From Streptomyces chartreusis NRRL 3882 (lineage in GTDB: Bacteria > Actinomycetota > Actinomycetes > Streptomycetales > Streptomycetaceae), in contig NZ_LT963352.1 in NCBI RefSeq assembly GCF_900236475.1, positions 3,844,001-3,908,000 of the forward strand: a DNA stretch of 64,000 bases, read 5' to 3'. Below, in pieces: positions 49,605-59,056 of the stretch; within the stretch, counting starts at the first letter, position 1; the number at the start of each line of letters is the position of its first letter. The notes under the pieces were generated by a model that was given only the letters and a program-made list of their open reading frames with translations, did not search any database and was not told where the DNA came from. A program made the position numbers and the translations under genes.

Positions 49605-50987
49605 TCAGTCGGTGGTCCCGGCCGGGACCCACTTGTCGCCGCCCAGCGGGAACTCGTACGCCGGACGCCCGTTGTTCCCGCTCGTGCGGAAGGGCCTGCC
49701 CCGGTCGTCCACCGTCAGCGTGCCGCTCCGGCTGCCACTGGACCAGTTCAGCTCCAGGTACCAGCTGACGTCGTACGCGGAGGCGTCGGCCCGGATGTAG
49801 TAGACCTCCGGGTCGGACTCGCTCACCTTGAACGGGAAGTCGTCGTGCCCCGCCTCCGGGACGACGGCGGGACGCGCGGCGTCGAGAGCGACCGTGAAGG
49901 AACGGGTCGGGACGTTGCCCCCGCAGCCGACGCCCGGATAGCCCATGGCGTAGTCGTTCCAGGCGAGCGGCGCACGCTTGCCGGCCATCCGGACCGTCAG
50001 CCCGTCGACGACCACCGTCTCCTTGCCGGTGCCCTGCACGGTGACCTTCAGATACTGCTGCCCCGACGGCACGGCACCCATCGCCCCCACCCAGGCGGGC
50101 GCGTCCTGCTCCAGCGGCGGCGGCCCCACGCGCCCCGGCGGCCGGTTCACCAGGTAGCGCTGGGAACAGGGGCTCTCCCAGGCGTGCGGCTCGGTGCGCA
50201 CCGTGAGGGGAGCGGGTCCCGCGGCGGCGTCCCGCCCCGGGCGGTCGGCCCCGGCACCGCTACCGCTACCGGTGGCGGAGGCGGAGGCGGATGAGGTGGG
50301 CGTCGCGGAGGCGGCGTCCTTTCCGCTCTTCTTCTTGCCGCTGGCGGCAGAGGAACTGCCCGACGGCGACAGCGATGCGGCCGGGCCGCCATCGGGCTGC
50401 TGCCGATGGCCGTCGGAGACAGCCGCCGAGCCACGACGCCCGTCGTCGTCCGCCCCGCCGGAGGGGAGGGCCACGGCGAGCCCGACCCCGCTCAGGACGA
50501 CGGCCACGACGGCAGCGGCGAGCAGGGCGGGACGTGGACGGCGCGGGCGGCGGTCCACCGGCCCTGCTGAAACAACGTCACCCGACTCTTCGGAAACGCT
50601 CTCGCCCGTCTCCTCCGCAAGGCCCGCCTCCGAAGGGGCCTCCACCTCGGACGCCGCCTCCGTGGGCGCCGCCTGCGAGGACGCCGTCTCCGTGGACACC
50701 GCCTCCCCGGCCGGAGCGGCGCCGGCCCCCTTGCGCCCTCGGCCGGCATCCGCCAGCACCCACCGCCGATGCAGCTCGACGAGTTCCTCGGGCGACGCCT
50801 TGCACAGCCGGGCGAGCCTCTCCACGGGCGCGTAATCGGTGGGTACGGCATCCCCGTTGCAGTACCGGTGCAGCGTCGACGTACTCATGTGCAGCCGCTT
50901 GGCGAGCACCCCGTAGCTCAGCCCGGACCGCTCCTTCAACTCCCCCAGCAACGCGGCGAAGTCCGCCGCAGCCGTGCCTTCCGACAC
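49605..50987 (-). CDS. Membrane-anchored XRE HTH protein with extracellular beta-rich domain
   Basis: 460 residues from GTG 50987 (GGAGGA just upstream; ATG 51005 is an alternative). The N-terminal XRE HTH (SYGVLAKRLHMSTSTLHRYC, then a VPTDYAPVERLARL segment) is followed by an acidic Ala/Glu/Ser linker. One membrane helix (ALLAAAVVAVVLSGVGLAVA) and a Ser/Gly-rich stem lead to a beta-rich outer domain of about 200 residues with cysteines in SPCSQRYLVN and GVGCGGNVPT. It shares its plan with the two HTH membrane genes at 44.6-46.3 kb. It probably senses the envelope; ligand unknown. Confidence 0.8.
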   Translation of the reverse strand: MSEGTAAADFAALLGELKERSGLSYGVLAKRLHMSTSTLHRYCNGDAVPTDYAPVERLARLCKASPEELVELHRRWVLADAGRGRKGAGAAPAGEAVSTETASSQAAPTEAASEVEAPSEAGLAEETGESVSEESGDVVSAGPVDRRPRRPRPALLAAAVVAVVLSGVGLAVALPSGGADDDGRRGSAAVSDGHRQQPDGGPAASLSPSGSSSAASGKKKSGKDAASATPTSSASASATGSGSGAGADRPGRDAAAGPAPLTVRTEPHAWESPCSQRYLVNRPPGRVGPPPLEQDAPAWVGAMGAVPSGQQYLKVTVQGTGKETVVVDGLTVRMAGKRAPLAWNDYAMGYPGVGCGGNVPTRSFTVALDAARPAVVPEAGHDDFPFKVSESDPEVYYIRADASAYDVSWYLELNWSSGSRSGTLTVDDRGRPFRTSGNNGRPAYEFPLGGDKWVPAGTTD

Positions 50988-51214
50988 CGTTCCTCCATCC
51001 CCCATGTCCCGTTCCCCCATTCCAGGGGAGGGTCGTTTCCCCTGGTCAAGGCCGGTGCGGGCGTTCCACCGTCCCTGATCCCCCGCCGGTCGTGGCGGCC
51101 GGGACGGATCACCGCACAAGCTCTGGTCATCCAAGCACGCCGCTCCCGGACGACCGGTGGAGCGGCTCGCTCAGGCCTTCTTGCCGACGACCTTTGTCCG
51201 AAAGGGAACCACCC

Positions 51215-51919
51215 ATGCGCACGTACCACGCTCTCCCCGCCGCCCTCCTGGCCGCGCTCGCCCTCACCGCCTGCCAGGACGGCACGGGCACGAAGGACGA
51301 GGGCGCGGCCGAGCCGCAGCTGACGGCGACCGCGACCGCGACCGCGAGCACCACGCCCACGAAGGCGGCCGCCGACAAGGCGAGCAACACGGCAGGGACC
51401 GCGGCTGCCGGCAAGGCCACGAACGCGAAGGACCCGAGCGCGAAGCCCGGCAATCCGCAGGGCACGAAGCCCGGGGCCGCCGCCCCGGCCGACCGTGTCT
51501 CCTGCAACGGCACGAACACCACCGTCACGGCCCAGCCGGTCCCCCGCCCGCTCAACCACATGCTGATTACGGTCAAGAACACCGGCTCGAAGATGTGCGA
51601 CCTCACCTACTACCCGGTGCTGCGCTTCGACGAGATGCAGTGGGCCCCGCAGCCGATCGAGGACTCCAAGCCGCAGGCGGTGACCACCCTGGCCCCCGGC
51701 GAGTCCGGCTACGCGGGCGTGCTGCTGTCGGCGGCCGACGGCAGCGGCGACGGCGGCACCACCGGCCACAAGCTCACGGTCGGCTTCCAGGGCCGCACGC
51801 CGAACAGCAGCGGCGGCCCCTCGGCGATCCCGCGGCTGCCCTCCGGGGGCGTGTACTACGACAGCTCGCTGACCGTCACGTACTGGCTGCGGGACAGGGA
51901 CGACGCCCTGTCCTACTGA
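51215..51919 (+). CDS. DUF4232 domain lipoprotein
   Basis: 234 residues. The lipobox is LALTACQDG near residue 20. An Ala/Thr/Lys-rich linker leads to a DUF4232 domain (RVSCNGTNTTVTAQPV, MLITVKNTGSKMCDLTYYP with the conserved second cysteine, ending SLTVTYWLRD). Such lipoproteins are common at the Streptomyces surface and unassigned in function. It is divergent from the HTH membrane protein, and its last 7 bases overlap the hemB stop on the other strand. Confidence 0.87.
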   Translation: MRTYHALPAALLAALALTACQDGTGTKDEGAAEPQLTATATATASTTPTKAAADKASNTAGTAAAGKATNAKDPSAKPGNPQGTKPGAAAPADRVSCNGTNTTVTAQPVPRPLNHMLITVKNTGSKMCDLTYYPVLRFDEMQWAPQPIEDSKPQAVTTLAPGESGYAGVLLSAADGSGDGGTTGHKLTVGFQGRTPNSSGGPSAIPRLPSGGVYYDSSLTVTYWLRDRDDALSY

Positions 51920-52911
51920 TCCTTGAGCCGCTGGGCCACTTCGGTGGCCCAGTAGGTGAGGATGCTCCGGGCGCCCGCCCGCCGGATACCGGTCAGGGCC
52001 TCCATGATCGCGCGGTCCCGGTCGATCCAGCCCTTCTCGGCGGCGGCCTCGATCATCGAGTACTCGCCGGAGATCTGGTAGGCGGCGACGGGCACGTCCA
52101 CGGCGTCCGCGACCCGGGCGACGATGTCCAGGTACGGCCCGGCGGGCTTGACCATGACCATGTCGGCGCCCTCCTCCAGATCGAGGGCCAGCTCCCGCAT
52201 GGACTCACGCACGTTCGCGGGATCCTGCTGGTAGGTCTTCCGGTCCCCCTGCAAGGAGGAGCCGACGGCCTCCCGGAACGGCCCGTAGAACGCGGAGGCG
52301 TACTTCACGGTGTAGGCGAGGATGGCGACATCCTCCCGGCCGATCTGATCGAGGGCGTCACGGATGACGCCGATCTGCCCGTCCATCATCCCGCTGGGCC
52401 CGACCACATGGGCGCCGGCGTCGGCCTGCACCTGGGCCATCTCGGCGTACCGCTCCAGGGTCGCGTCGTTGTCGACCCGCCCCTGGGAGTCCAGCACCCC
52501 GCAGTGCCCGTGATCGGTGGTCTCGTCGAGACACAGATCGGACATGACGAGCAGGTCGTCACCGACTTCGGCCCGCACGTCCCGGATGGCGACCTGGAGA
52601 ATCCCGTCCGGGTCGGTCCCCGCCGTCCCCGCGGCGTCCTTCTTCGACTCCTCCGGCACGCCGAACAGCATGATCCCGGAGATCCCCGCCGCGACGGCCT
52701 CCGCGGCGGCCTTCTTCAGACTGTCCCGGGTGTGCTGCACGACCCCCGGCATGGCCGCGATCGGCACCGGCTCGCTGACGCCCTCCCGCACGAAGGCCGG
52801 AAGAATGAGATCGGCGGGGTGCAACCGGGTCTCGGCGACCATCCGACGCATGACGGGAGTGCTCCGCAAACGCCGCGGCCGCGTACCGGGAAAAGATCCG
52901 TACGTCGTCAT
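51913..52911 (-). CDS. hemB: Delta-aminolevulinic acid dehydratase HemB
   Basis: 332 residues, full length. It condenses two 5-aminolevulinates to porphobilinogen. The two active-site lysines are in LAYTVKYASAFYGP and MVMVKPAGPYLD. The metal region is MSDLCLDETTDHGHCGVLD, with Cys-Asp-Cys where zinc enzymes have three cysteines, so a mixed or non-zinc metal preference is possible. ATG 52911 begins the family-like RPRRLRSTPVMRRMVAET. It is transcribed separately from the hemACD operon, separated from it by an FAD oxidase gene. Confidence 0.95.
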   Translation of the reverse strand: MTTYGSFPGTRPRRLRSTPVMRRMVAETRLHPADLILPAFVREGVSEPVPIAAMPGVVQHTRDSLKKAAAEAVAAGISGIMLFGVPEESKKDAAGTAGTDPDGILQVAIRDVRAEVGDDLLVMSDLCLDETTDHGHCGVLDSQGRVDNDATLERYAEMAQVQADAGAHVVGPSGMMDGQIGVIRDALDQIGREDVAILAYTVKYASAFYGPFREAVGSSLQGDRKTYQQDPANVRESMRELALDLEEGADMVMVKPAGPYLDIVARVADAVDVPVAAYQISGEYSMIEAAAEKGWIDRDRAIMEALTGIRRAGARSILTYWATEVAQRLKDQ

Positions 52912-53208
52912 GCCACCTACGCTACGCCCGCCCCACACCCGCCGATGCCGACGCACTGTCGGACCCAGCTGCGGGCATGCGTGCCGCTAGGGGCGGTACG
53001 GGTGGGTGCAGCGGCACCTCGTCGCGCCGAGTTGCGCGCCCACCCGGCCCCGGCCCCCACACGCCGAGCACCAGGCACCCCACAGCCCCACAATGCGCCC
53101 ACCACCCCCCAGGTCCATCCTGAAAAGAACACCCAGGACAAGGACCCCGACGGCCAGCACCACCCCCCGCCGCCGCCGTCCCTCCGTACGCCACCCACGG
53201 AGGACGCG
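52912..53208. other. Divergent spacer, hemB / FAD oxidase
   Basis: About 300 bases rich in C-runs without a supported gene. Long open frames crossing it are compositional. No clear promoter box, Rex site or hairpin is visible. Confidence 0.45.
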
Positions 53209-54597
53209 ATGACCACCCGCCACGACACGCCCGACATCTTCGCCCTCTCGGAGATCAACGGCCCGGTCCTGCGCCCCGGCGACCCCGCCTACGCCGACGA
53301 GGTCACCGGCTTCAACCTGGCCGCCCTGCACACCCCGGACGTGGCCATCGGAGCGACGGGCCCCGACGACATCGTCACCGCCATGCGCTGGGCGAAGGCC
53401 ACCGGCACCCCCGTCGCCGTCCAGGCCACCGGCCACGGCGCCAACTTCCCCATCGAAAAGGGCCTCCTGATCAACACGGCCCGCATGACCGACGTACGGA
53501 TCGACCCCACCACCCGCACGGCCACCATCGCCGCGGGCGCGAAGTGGAGCCACGTCATGGCCGCGGGCGCCCCGCACGGCCTCGCCGGCCTGTGCGGCAC
53601 CTCCACGGACGCGGGCGTCATCGGCTACACCCTCGGCGGCGGACTCCCGGTCCTCGGCCGTGCCTACGGCTACGCCGCCGACCTGGTCCGCTCCTTCCAG
53701 GTCGTCACCCCGGACGGCCGGCTGCGCGAAACGGACCCCCAGCACGAACCGGAACTGTTCTGGGCCCTGCGCGGCGGCAAGGGCAACGTGGGCGTCGTCA
53801 CCTCACTGGTCACCGAACTGCTCCCCCTCCCCCGCCTCTACGGCGGCGGCATCTACTGCCGGGGGGAACACGCCGAAGCCCTGCTGCGGGCCTGGGCGGA
53901 CTGGACGCGCACCGTCCCGGACCAGATGTGCAGCGCGTTCACGATCCTCCGCCTGCCGCCCATCCCCCAGATCCCGGAACCGCTGCGCGGCGGTTTCTGG
54001 GCCCGCGTGGCGATCGCCTGGCCCGGCCTCCCGGCCGACGGCGAGGCACTGATCGCACCTCTGCGCGAAGCGGCCCCCGTGGCCGTCGACACGGTCGAGG
54101 TGATGGACCACGCGGCCCTGGACCGCATCCACATGGAACCGCAGGACCCGCTCCCCGCAAGGGAGTCGTGCCTGCTCCTGCGCGATCTGACCCCCGACGC
54201 CATCGGCACGTTCCTGGAGCAGGCCGGCCCCGCCGCAGGCGCCGACCATCCCCTGCTGATGGTCGAGATACGCCACATGGGCGGCGCGATGTCCCGCCCG
54301 TCCCCCGTCGAGGACGCCGTCTGCGCCCGCGACGCCCTGTACTTCATCGACTCGGTCGGCGTCCTGGCCGCCCCACCCGCCGCCGAGGCCATCGAACAGG
54401 CGACGCAACGGCTCTACACGGCGATGGCCCCGTACGGCACGGGCCACACCATGGTCAACATCCACGGCACCCCGGGCGACGAACAGGACCGCGCCCGCGC
54501 CTGGACCCCGAAGGTCTACGACCGCCTCCGCCACGACAAGGCCACCTACGACCCGTCCAACCTGCTGCGCTACGGCCACGCGGTGCCCCCCGCGTAG
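53209..54597 (+). CDS. FAD-binding (BBE-type) oxidoreductase
   Basis: 462 residues; GGAGG 5 bases before the ATG. The PCMH-type FAD domain shows VAVQATGHGANFPIEKGLLI, in which the GHG His is the usual covalent FAD ligand. GVIGYTLGGGLPVLGRAYGY then follows, with LCGTSTDAG at the position where some relatives have a second FAD-binding Cys. The C-terminal BBE segment is YDPSNLLRYGHAVPP. It resembles 6-hydroxy-D-nicotine oxidase/berberine bridge-type enzymes. The substrate is unknown; no biosynthetic neighbours. No signal peptide. Confidence 0.9.
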   Translation: MTTRHDTPDIFALSEINGPVLRPGDPAYADEVTGFNLAALHTPDVAIGATGPDDIVTAMRWAKATGTPVAVQATGHGANFPIEKGLLINTARMTDVRIDPTTRTATIAAGAKWSHVMAAGAPHGLAGLCGTSTDAGVIGYTLGGGLPVLGRAYGYAADLVRSFQVVTPDGRLRETDPQHEPELFWALRGGKGNVGVVTSLVTELLPLPRLYGGGIYCRGEHAEALLRAWADWTRTVPDQMCSAFTILRLPPIPQIPEPLRGGFWARVAIAWPGLPADGEALIAPLREAAPVAVDTVEVMDHAALDRIHMEPQDPLPARESCLLLRDLTPDAIGTFLEQAGPAAGADHPLLMVEIRHMGGAMSRPSPVEDAVCARDALYFIDSVGVLAAPPAAEAIEQATQRLYTAMAPYGTGHTMVNIHGTPGDEQDRARAWTPKVYDRLRHDKATYDPSNLLRYGHAVPPA

Positions 54598-54636
54598 CCG
54601 CAGCCCACAACCTCGATCCGCCGACGCCCTACGGGC

Positions 54637-56343
54637 TCACGTCGTCGAACGCCGCCGCCGAGCCCCAGGACGCCGCTCACTCGGCCGCGTCACCGGATCC
54701 CCGGCCTCCACAGCGGCGGCTCTGCGCTTCGCGCCGAAGTCGGCCAGCGCCTCCGCCAGCTTGTGCACGGACGGCTCGGGAGCCATCACGTCCACCCGCA
54801 GCCCGTGCTCCTCTGCCGTCTTGGCGGTAGCGGGGCCGATACACGCGATCACGGTCACGTTGTGCGGCTTGCCGGCGATACCGACCAGGTTCCGCACGGT
54901 CGACGACGACGTGAACAGCACGGCGTCGAAGCCACCACCCTTGATCGCCTCGCGCGTCTCCGCGGGCGGCGGCGAGGCCCGCACGGTCCGGTAGGCCGTG
55001 ACGTCGTCGACTTCCCAGCCCAGCTCGATCAGCCCGGCGACCAGCGTCTCCGTGGCGATGTCGGCACGCGGCAGGAACACCCGGTCGATCGGGTCGAAGA
55101 CCGGGTCGTAGGGCGGCCAGTCCTCCAGCAGCCCGGCGGCCGACTGCTCGCCGCTCGGCACCAGGTCCGGCTTCACGCCGAAGGCGATCAGCGCCTTGGC
55201 CGTCTGCTCGCCCACGGCCGCGACCTTGATGCCCGCGAAGGCACGCGCGTCGAGCCCGTACTCCTCGAACTTCTCCCGCACGGCCTTGACCGCGTTCACC
55301 GAGGTGAAGGCGATCCACTCGTAGCGGCCGGTCACGAGCCCCTTGACCGCCCGCTCCATCTGCTGGGGCGTGCGCGGCGGCTCGACGGCGATGGTCGGCA
55401 CCTCGTGCGGCACGGCCCCGTACGACCGCAGCTGGTCGGAGAGCGACGCCGCCTGCTCCTTCGTGCGCGGTACGAGCACCTTCCAGCCGAACAGCGGCTT
55501 GGACTCGAACCACGCGAGCTGGTCGCGCTGGGCGGCGGCGGAACGCTCACCGACCACGGCTATCACCGGCCGGCCGCCCTCGGGCGAGGGCAGCACCTTG
55601 GCCTGCTTCAGCGTCTGCGCGATCGTGCCGAGCGTGGCGGTCCAGGTGCGCTGCCGGGTGGTCGTACCGGCGACGGTGACCGTCATCGGGGTGTCCGGCT
55701 TGCGACCCGCGGAGACGAGCTCGCCGGCCGCCGCCGCGACGGAGTCCAGCGTGGTGGACACGACGACCGTGCCGTCCGACGCCCCCACCTCCGTCCAGCA
55801 CCGGTCCGAGGCCGTGCGCGCGTCGACGAACCGCACGTCCGCGCCCTGCGCGTCCCGCAGCGGCACACCGGCGTACGCGGGCACACCGACGGCGCTCGCG
55901 ATACCGGGGACCACCTCGAAGGGCACCCCGGCGGCGGCGCACGCCAGCATCTCCTCGGCGGCGTACGTGTCGAGGCCCGGGTCTCCGGACACCGCACGCA
56001 CGACCCGCCTGCCGCCCCGCGCGGCCTCCATGACAAGATGTGCGGCATCCCGCACCGCGGGGGCGGCTGCGGCGGTTGACGTACCGTCAACGACCGTCAG
56101 CTGGGGCGTTCCTGTGCCCGGAGCCGGATCCTGGGAAGGATCCGAGTCCGTGTGCACTTCGGAGACGCCCTGCCTGGCGTGCTGGCGTACGACGTCGAGC
56201 ACCTCGTGCTCGGCGACGAGGACGTCCGCGTTCGCCAGCGCCTCGACGGCGCGCAGAGTCAGCAGTCCCGGATCTCCGGGTCCGGCACCCAGGAAGGTGA
56301 CGTGCCCGTGTTCAGGACCGGCGGAAAGGGTGGTGGGGCTCAA
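54637..56343 (-). CDS. hemD: Fused uroporphyrinogen-III C-methyltransferase / uroporphyrinogen-III synthase
   Basis: 568 residues from TTG 56343, which overlaps the hemC stop (TTGA). Residues about 10-260 form a CobA-type SAM methyltransferase: VTFLGAGPGDPGLLTLRAVE, RAVSGDPGLDTYAAEE and VVPGIASAVGVPAYAGVPLR. Residues about 280-550 are HemD: GWKVLVPRTKEQAASLSDQL, then IAFTSVNAVKAVREKF and AVLFTSSSTVRNLVG. The enzyme closes the tetrapyrrole ring and can direct it to sirohaem/cobalamin. The fusion is standard in Streptomyces. The basic tail (ARRRRSTT) is of unknown use. Fourth gene of rex-hemA-hemC-hemD. Confidence 0.92.
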   Translation of the reverse strand: MSPTTLSAGPEHGHVTFLGAGPGDPGLLTLRAVEALANADVLVAEHEVLDVVRQHARQGVSEVHTDSDPSQDPAPGTGTPQLTVVDGTSTAAAAPAVRDAAHLVMEAARGGRRVVRAVSGDPGLDTYAAEEMLACAAAGVPFEVVPGIASAVGVPAYAGVPLRDAQGADVRFVDARTASDRCWTEVGASDGTVVVSTTLDSVAAAAGELVSAGRKPDTPMTVTVAGTTTRQRTWTATLGTIAQTLKQAKVLPSPEGGRPVIAVVGERSAAAQRDQLAWFESKPLFGWKVLVPRTKEQAASLSDQLRSYGAVPHEVPTIAVEPPRTPQQMERAVKGLVTGRYEWIAFTSVNAVKAVREKFEEYGLDARAFAGIKVAAVGEQTAKALIAFGVKPDLVPSGEQSAAGLLEDWPPYDPVFDPIDRVFLPRADIATETLVAGLIELGWEVDDVTAYRTVRASPPPAETREAIKGGGFDAVLFTSSSTVRNLVGIAGKPHNVTVIACIGPATAKTAEEHGLRVDVMAPEPSVHKLAEALADFGAKRRAAAVEAGDPVTRPSERRPGARRRRSTT

Positions 56344-57299
56344 TGTGCTCGCTCCCCCATCAGACCGGCCGCGCCCTGGGCGAGCATCTCGGCCGCGAGT
56401 TCGCGACCGAGCGCCGTTGCCCGGTCGTGCGTCTCGGGCACGGGACCGGTGGTGGACAGCTGCACCATGCGCGTGCCGTCGGTCGTGCCGACGACGCCGC
56501 GCAGGCGCATTTCCTTGACAATCTGCCCGTCGGCCAACAGGTCGGCCAGCGCGCCCACAGGGGCGCTGCAACCGGCCTCCAGGGCGGCGAGCAGTGAGCG
56601 CTCGGCCGTCACGGCGATCCGCGTGAACGGGTCGTCGAGTTCGGCGAGCGCGGCGACGAGGTCCGCGTTGCCCGCGGTGCACTCGATCGCCAGTGCCCCC
56701 TGGCCGGGGGCGGGCAAAACCGTGTCGACCGACAGGAAGTCGGTCACTTCGTCACCCCGGCCGATCCGGTTCAGTCCGGCGGCGGCCAGCACGACGGCGT
56801 CGAGCTCACCGGAGCGTACGTATCCGATCCGGGTGTCGACGTTGCCGCGGATCGGGACCGTCGCTATGTCCAGGCCGTGGCTGCGCGCGTACGCGTTGAG
56901 CTGGGCCATGCGGCGCGGCGAGCCGGTACCGATGCGGGCCCCGCTCGGCAGGTCGGTGAGCTTCAGCGCGTCCCGGGCGACGATCACGTCCCGCGGATCC
57001 TCCCGCGCGGGTACGGCGGCCACCACCAGCTCGTCGGGCTGCGTGGTCGGCAGGTCCTTCAGCGAGTGCACCGCGAAGTCGACCTCGCCCTTGAGCAGCG
57101 CGTCGCGCAGGGCGGTCACGAACACACCCGTGCCGCCGATCTGGGCGAGCGCCTCACGCGAGACATCGCCGTACGTGGTGATCTCGACGAGCTCGACGGG
57201 CCGCCCGGTCACCCGGCTCACGGCCTCGGCCACCTGCCCGGACTGGGCCATGGCGAGCCTGCTCCGCCGGGTGCCGAGCCTCAGCGCCTTGTCGTTCAT
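56340..57299 (-). CDS. hemC: Hydroxymethylbilane synthase HemC
   Basis: 319 residues; ATG overlaps the hemA stop by 4 bases. It polymerises four porphobilinogens. The family opening is LRLGTRRSRLAMAQSGQVAE, followed by VHSLKDLPTTQP, IGTGSPRRMAQL and VPIRGNVDTRI. The cofactor-binding Cys is at about residue 243 in LLAALEAGCSAPVGA. The length is normal. Translationally coupled on both sides. Confidence 0.96.
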   Translation of the reverse strand: MNDKALRLGTRRSRLAMAQSGQVAEAVSRVTGRPVELVEITTYGDVSREALAQIGGTGVFVTALRDALLKGEVDFAVHSLKDLPTTQPDELVVAAVPAREDPRDVIVARDALKLTDLPSGARIGTGSPRRMAQLNAYARSHGLDIATVPIRGNVDTRIGYVRSGELDAVVLAAAGLNRIGRGDEVTDFLSVDTVLPAPGQGALAIECTAGNADLVAALAELDDPFTRIAVTAERSLLAALEAGCSAPVGALADLLADGQIVKEMRLRGVVGTTDGTRMVQLSTTGPVPETHDRATALGRELAAEMLAQGAAGLMGERAH

Positions 57300-59056
57300 G
57301 CCGGCCCTCGGTCTTTCTCTGTGCTGTCCTCGGCCCGGGAGACGGCGGCAACCGCCTCCGGGTCGAGGTCGAACAGGGTCCGCAGCGCGTCGGCGTACCC
57401 GGCGCCGCCGGGTTCGGCCGCGAGTTGCTTGACCCGTACCGTCGGCGCGTGCAGCAGCTTGTCCACCACGCGCCGCACGGTCTGGGTGATCTCCGCGCGG
57501 TGCTTGTCGTCGAGGCCGGGCAGCCGTCCGTCCAGGCGGGCGATCTCGCTGGCCACGACATCGGCGGCCATGGTGCGCAGGGCGACCACGGTCGGCGTGA
57601 TGTGCGCGGCCCGCAGTGCCGCCCCGAAGGCCGCGACCTCGTCGGAGACGATACGCCGGACCTGGTCCACATCGGCAGCCATCGGAGCGCCCGCGGAGGC
57701 TTCCGCCAGCGACTCGATGTCCACCAGCCGCACCCCGGTCAGCCGGTGCGCGGCCGCGTCTATGTCGCGCGGCATCGCCAGGTCGAGCAGGAAGAGCACG
57801 GGCTCGGGCCGCGGCGGCTCGTCGACCGGCTCGGGCCTGCGCCGCTCGGGGATCCGGCCGACGGCGGCCACGGTCGCGGCGAGCGCGGCGATGGCGTCGG
57901 CGTCCGGGGCGGGGTCGAGCGGGCCGGCCGTCCCCGGCCGGGCCGCGCGCTGGGCGCCGCCCACCGTGCCGTTGTCCACCCACGCCGCGTGCTGCTCCAG
58001 GTCGGCGGCGGCCATACCGGCCACGGCCGCCTCGCCCAGCACGGAGAATCCGGCGGTGCCCTGCACCGCGGGCAGGTCCAGCGGACAGCCGTCCTCGCCG
58101 CCGAGTCCGGTGGCCGGCAGGTTGCCCCGCTGCGCTCCCGTGGCCGTCGCCCGGCCCGGTTCGCCGCCCGGAGCGGGCGGCCCGTCACCGTCGGACACGG
58201 CCGACGGGGCTGCCGTACGGCCGTCCACCGCGGCGGCGACCGACTCGGCCGTCAGGACCAGGCCCGTCGCGCCGGTGCAGGAGACGGCGACATCGGCACG
58301 TGTCAGCTCGACCGGCACCGACTCCATCGGGACCGCGCGGGCCAGCACGTCCGTGTCGTCGCCCTCGGTCAGGATCCGGGCGAGGCGCTCGGCGCGGTCG
58401 AAGGTGCGGTTGGCGATCACGACCTCGGCGACCCCGGCCCGCGCGAGCGTCGCCGCGGCCAGCGAGGACATCGACCCGGCGCCGATGACCAGGGCCTTCT
58501 TGCCCCGGGCCCAGGTCTCCACATCGCCGCCCGCGGCCAGCTGCTCCAGGCCGAAGGTGACCAGGGACTGGCCGGCGCGGTCGATGCCGGTCTCGGAGTG
58601 GGCGCGCTTGCCGACCCTCAGGGCCTGCTGGAACAGGTCGTTCAGCAGCCGGCCCGCGGAGTGCAGCTCCTGCGCCCGGGCCAGGGAGTCCTTGATCTGG
58701 CCGAGGATCTGCCCCTCGCCGACGACCATCGAGTCCAGCCCGCAGGCCACCGAGAACAGGTGGTGGACGGCCCGGTCCTCGTAGTGCACGTAGAGATAGG
58801 GAGTGAGCTCCTCCAGGCCGACCCCGCTGTGCTGGGCGAGCAGCGTGGACAGCTCGGCGACACCGGCGTGGAACTTGTCCACGTCGGCGTAGAGCTCGAT
58901 GCGGTTGCAGGTGGCGAGCACCGCGGCCTCGGCGGCCGGTTCGGCGGCGACCGTGTCCTGGAGCAGCTTGACCTGCGCGTCCGCGTTGAGCGAGGCCCGC
59001 TCCAGGACGCTGACCGGGGCGCTGCGGTGACTGAGTCCGACGACGAGGAGGCTCAT
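57296..59056 (-). CDS. hemA: Glutamyl-tRNA reductase HemA with a long insert
   Basis: 586 residues, against about 400-430 in most families. It reduces glutamyl-tRNA to glutamate-1-semialdehyde, the first committed haem step. The catalytic Cys50 is in VLATCNRIELYAD and the substrate loop is SMVVGEGQILGQIKDSL. The NADPH domain (ALVIGAGSMSSLAAATLARA) is interrupted at about residues 275-415 by a Gly/Ala/Pro-rich low-complexity insert before LFLLDLAMPRDID resumes it. The C-terminal dimerisation helices are normal. The ATG overlaps the rex stop (ATGA). Repression by Rex through the upstream operator is expected. Confidence 0.95.
   Translation of the reverse strand: MSLLVVGLSHRSAPVSVLERASLNADAQVKLLQDTVAAEPAAEAAVLATCNRIELYADVDKFHAGVAELSTLLAQHSGVGLEELTPYLYVHYEDRAVHHLFSVACGLDSMVVGEGQILGQIKDSLARAQELHSAGRLLNDLFQQALRVGKRAHSETGIDRAGQSLVTFGLEQLAAGGDVETWARGKKALVIGAGSMSSLAAATLARAGVAEVVIANRTFDRAERLARILTEGDDTDVLARAVPMESVPVELTRADVAVSCTGATGLVLTAESVAAAVDGRTAAPSAVSDGDGPPAPGGEPGRATATGAQRGNLPATGLGGEDGCPLDLPAVQGTAGFSVLGEAAVAGMAAADLEQHAAWVDNGTVGGAQRAARPGTAGPLDPAPDADAIAALAATVAAVGRIPERRRPEPVDEPPRPEPVLFLLDLAMPRDIDAAAHRLTGVRLVDIESLAEASAGAPMAADVDQVRRIVSDEVAAFGAALRAAHITPTVVALRTMAADVVASEIARLDGRLPGLDDKHRAEITQTVRRVVDKLLHAPTVRVKQLAAEPGGAGYADALRTLFDLDPEAVAAVSRAEDSTEKDRGPA

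Noticed and set aside
51157..53208. Upstream extension giving a 1146-residue version of the FAD oxidase
   Set aside because: The extension runs antisense through hemB and over the DUF4232 gene. The real start at 53209 has GGAGG and begins the oxidase domain.
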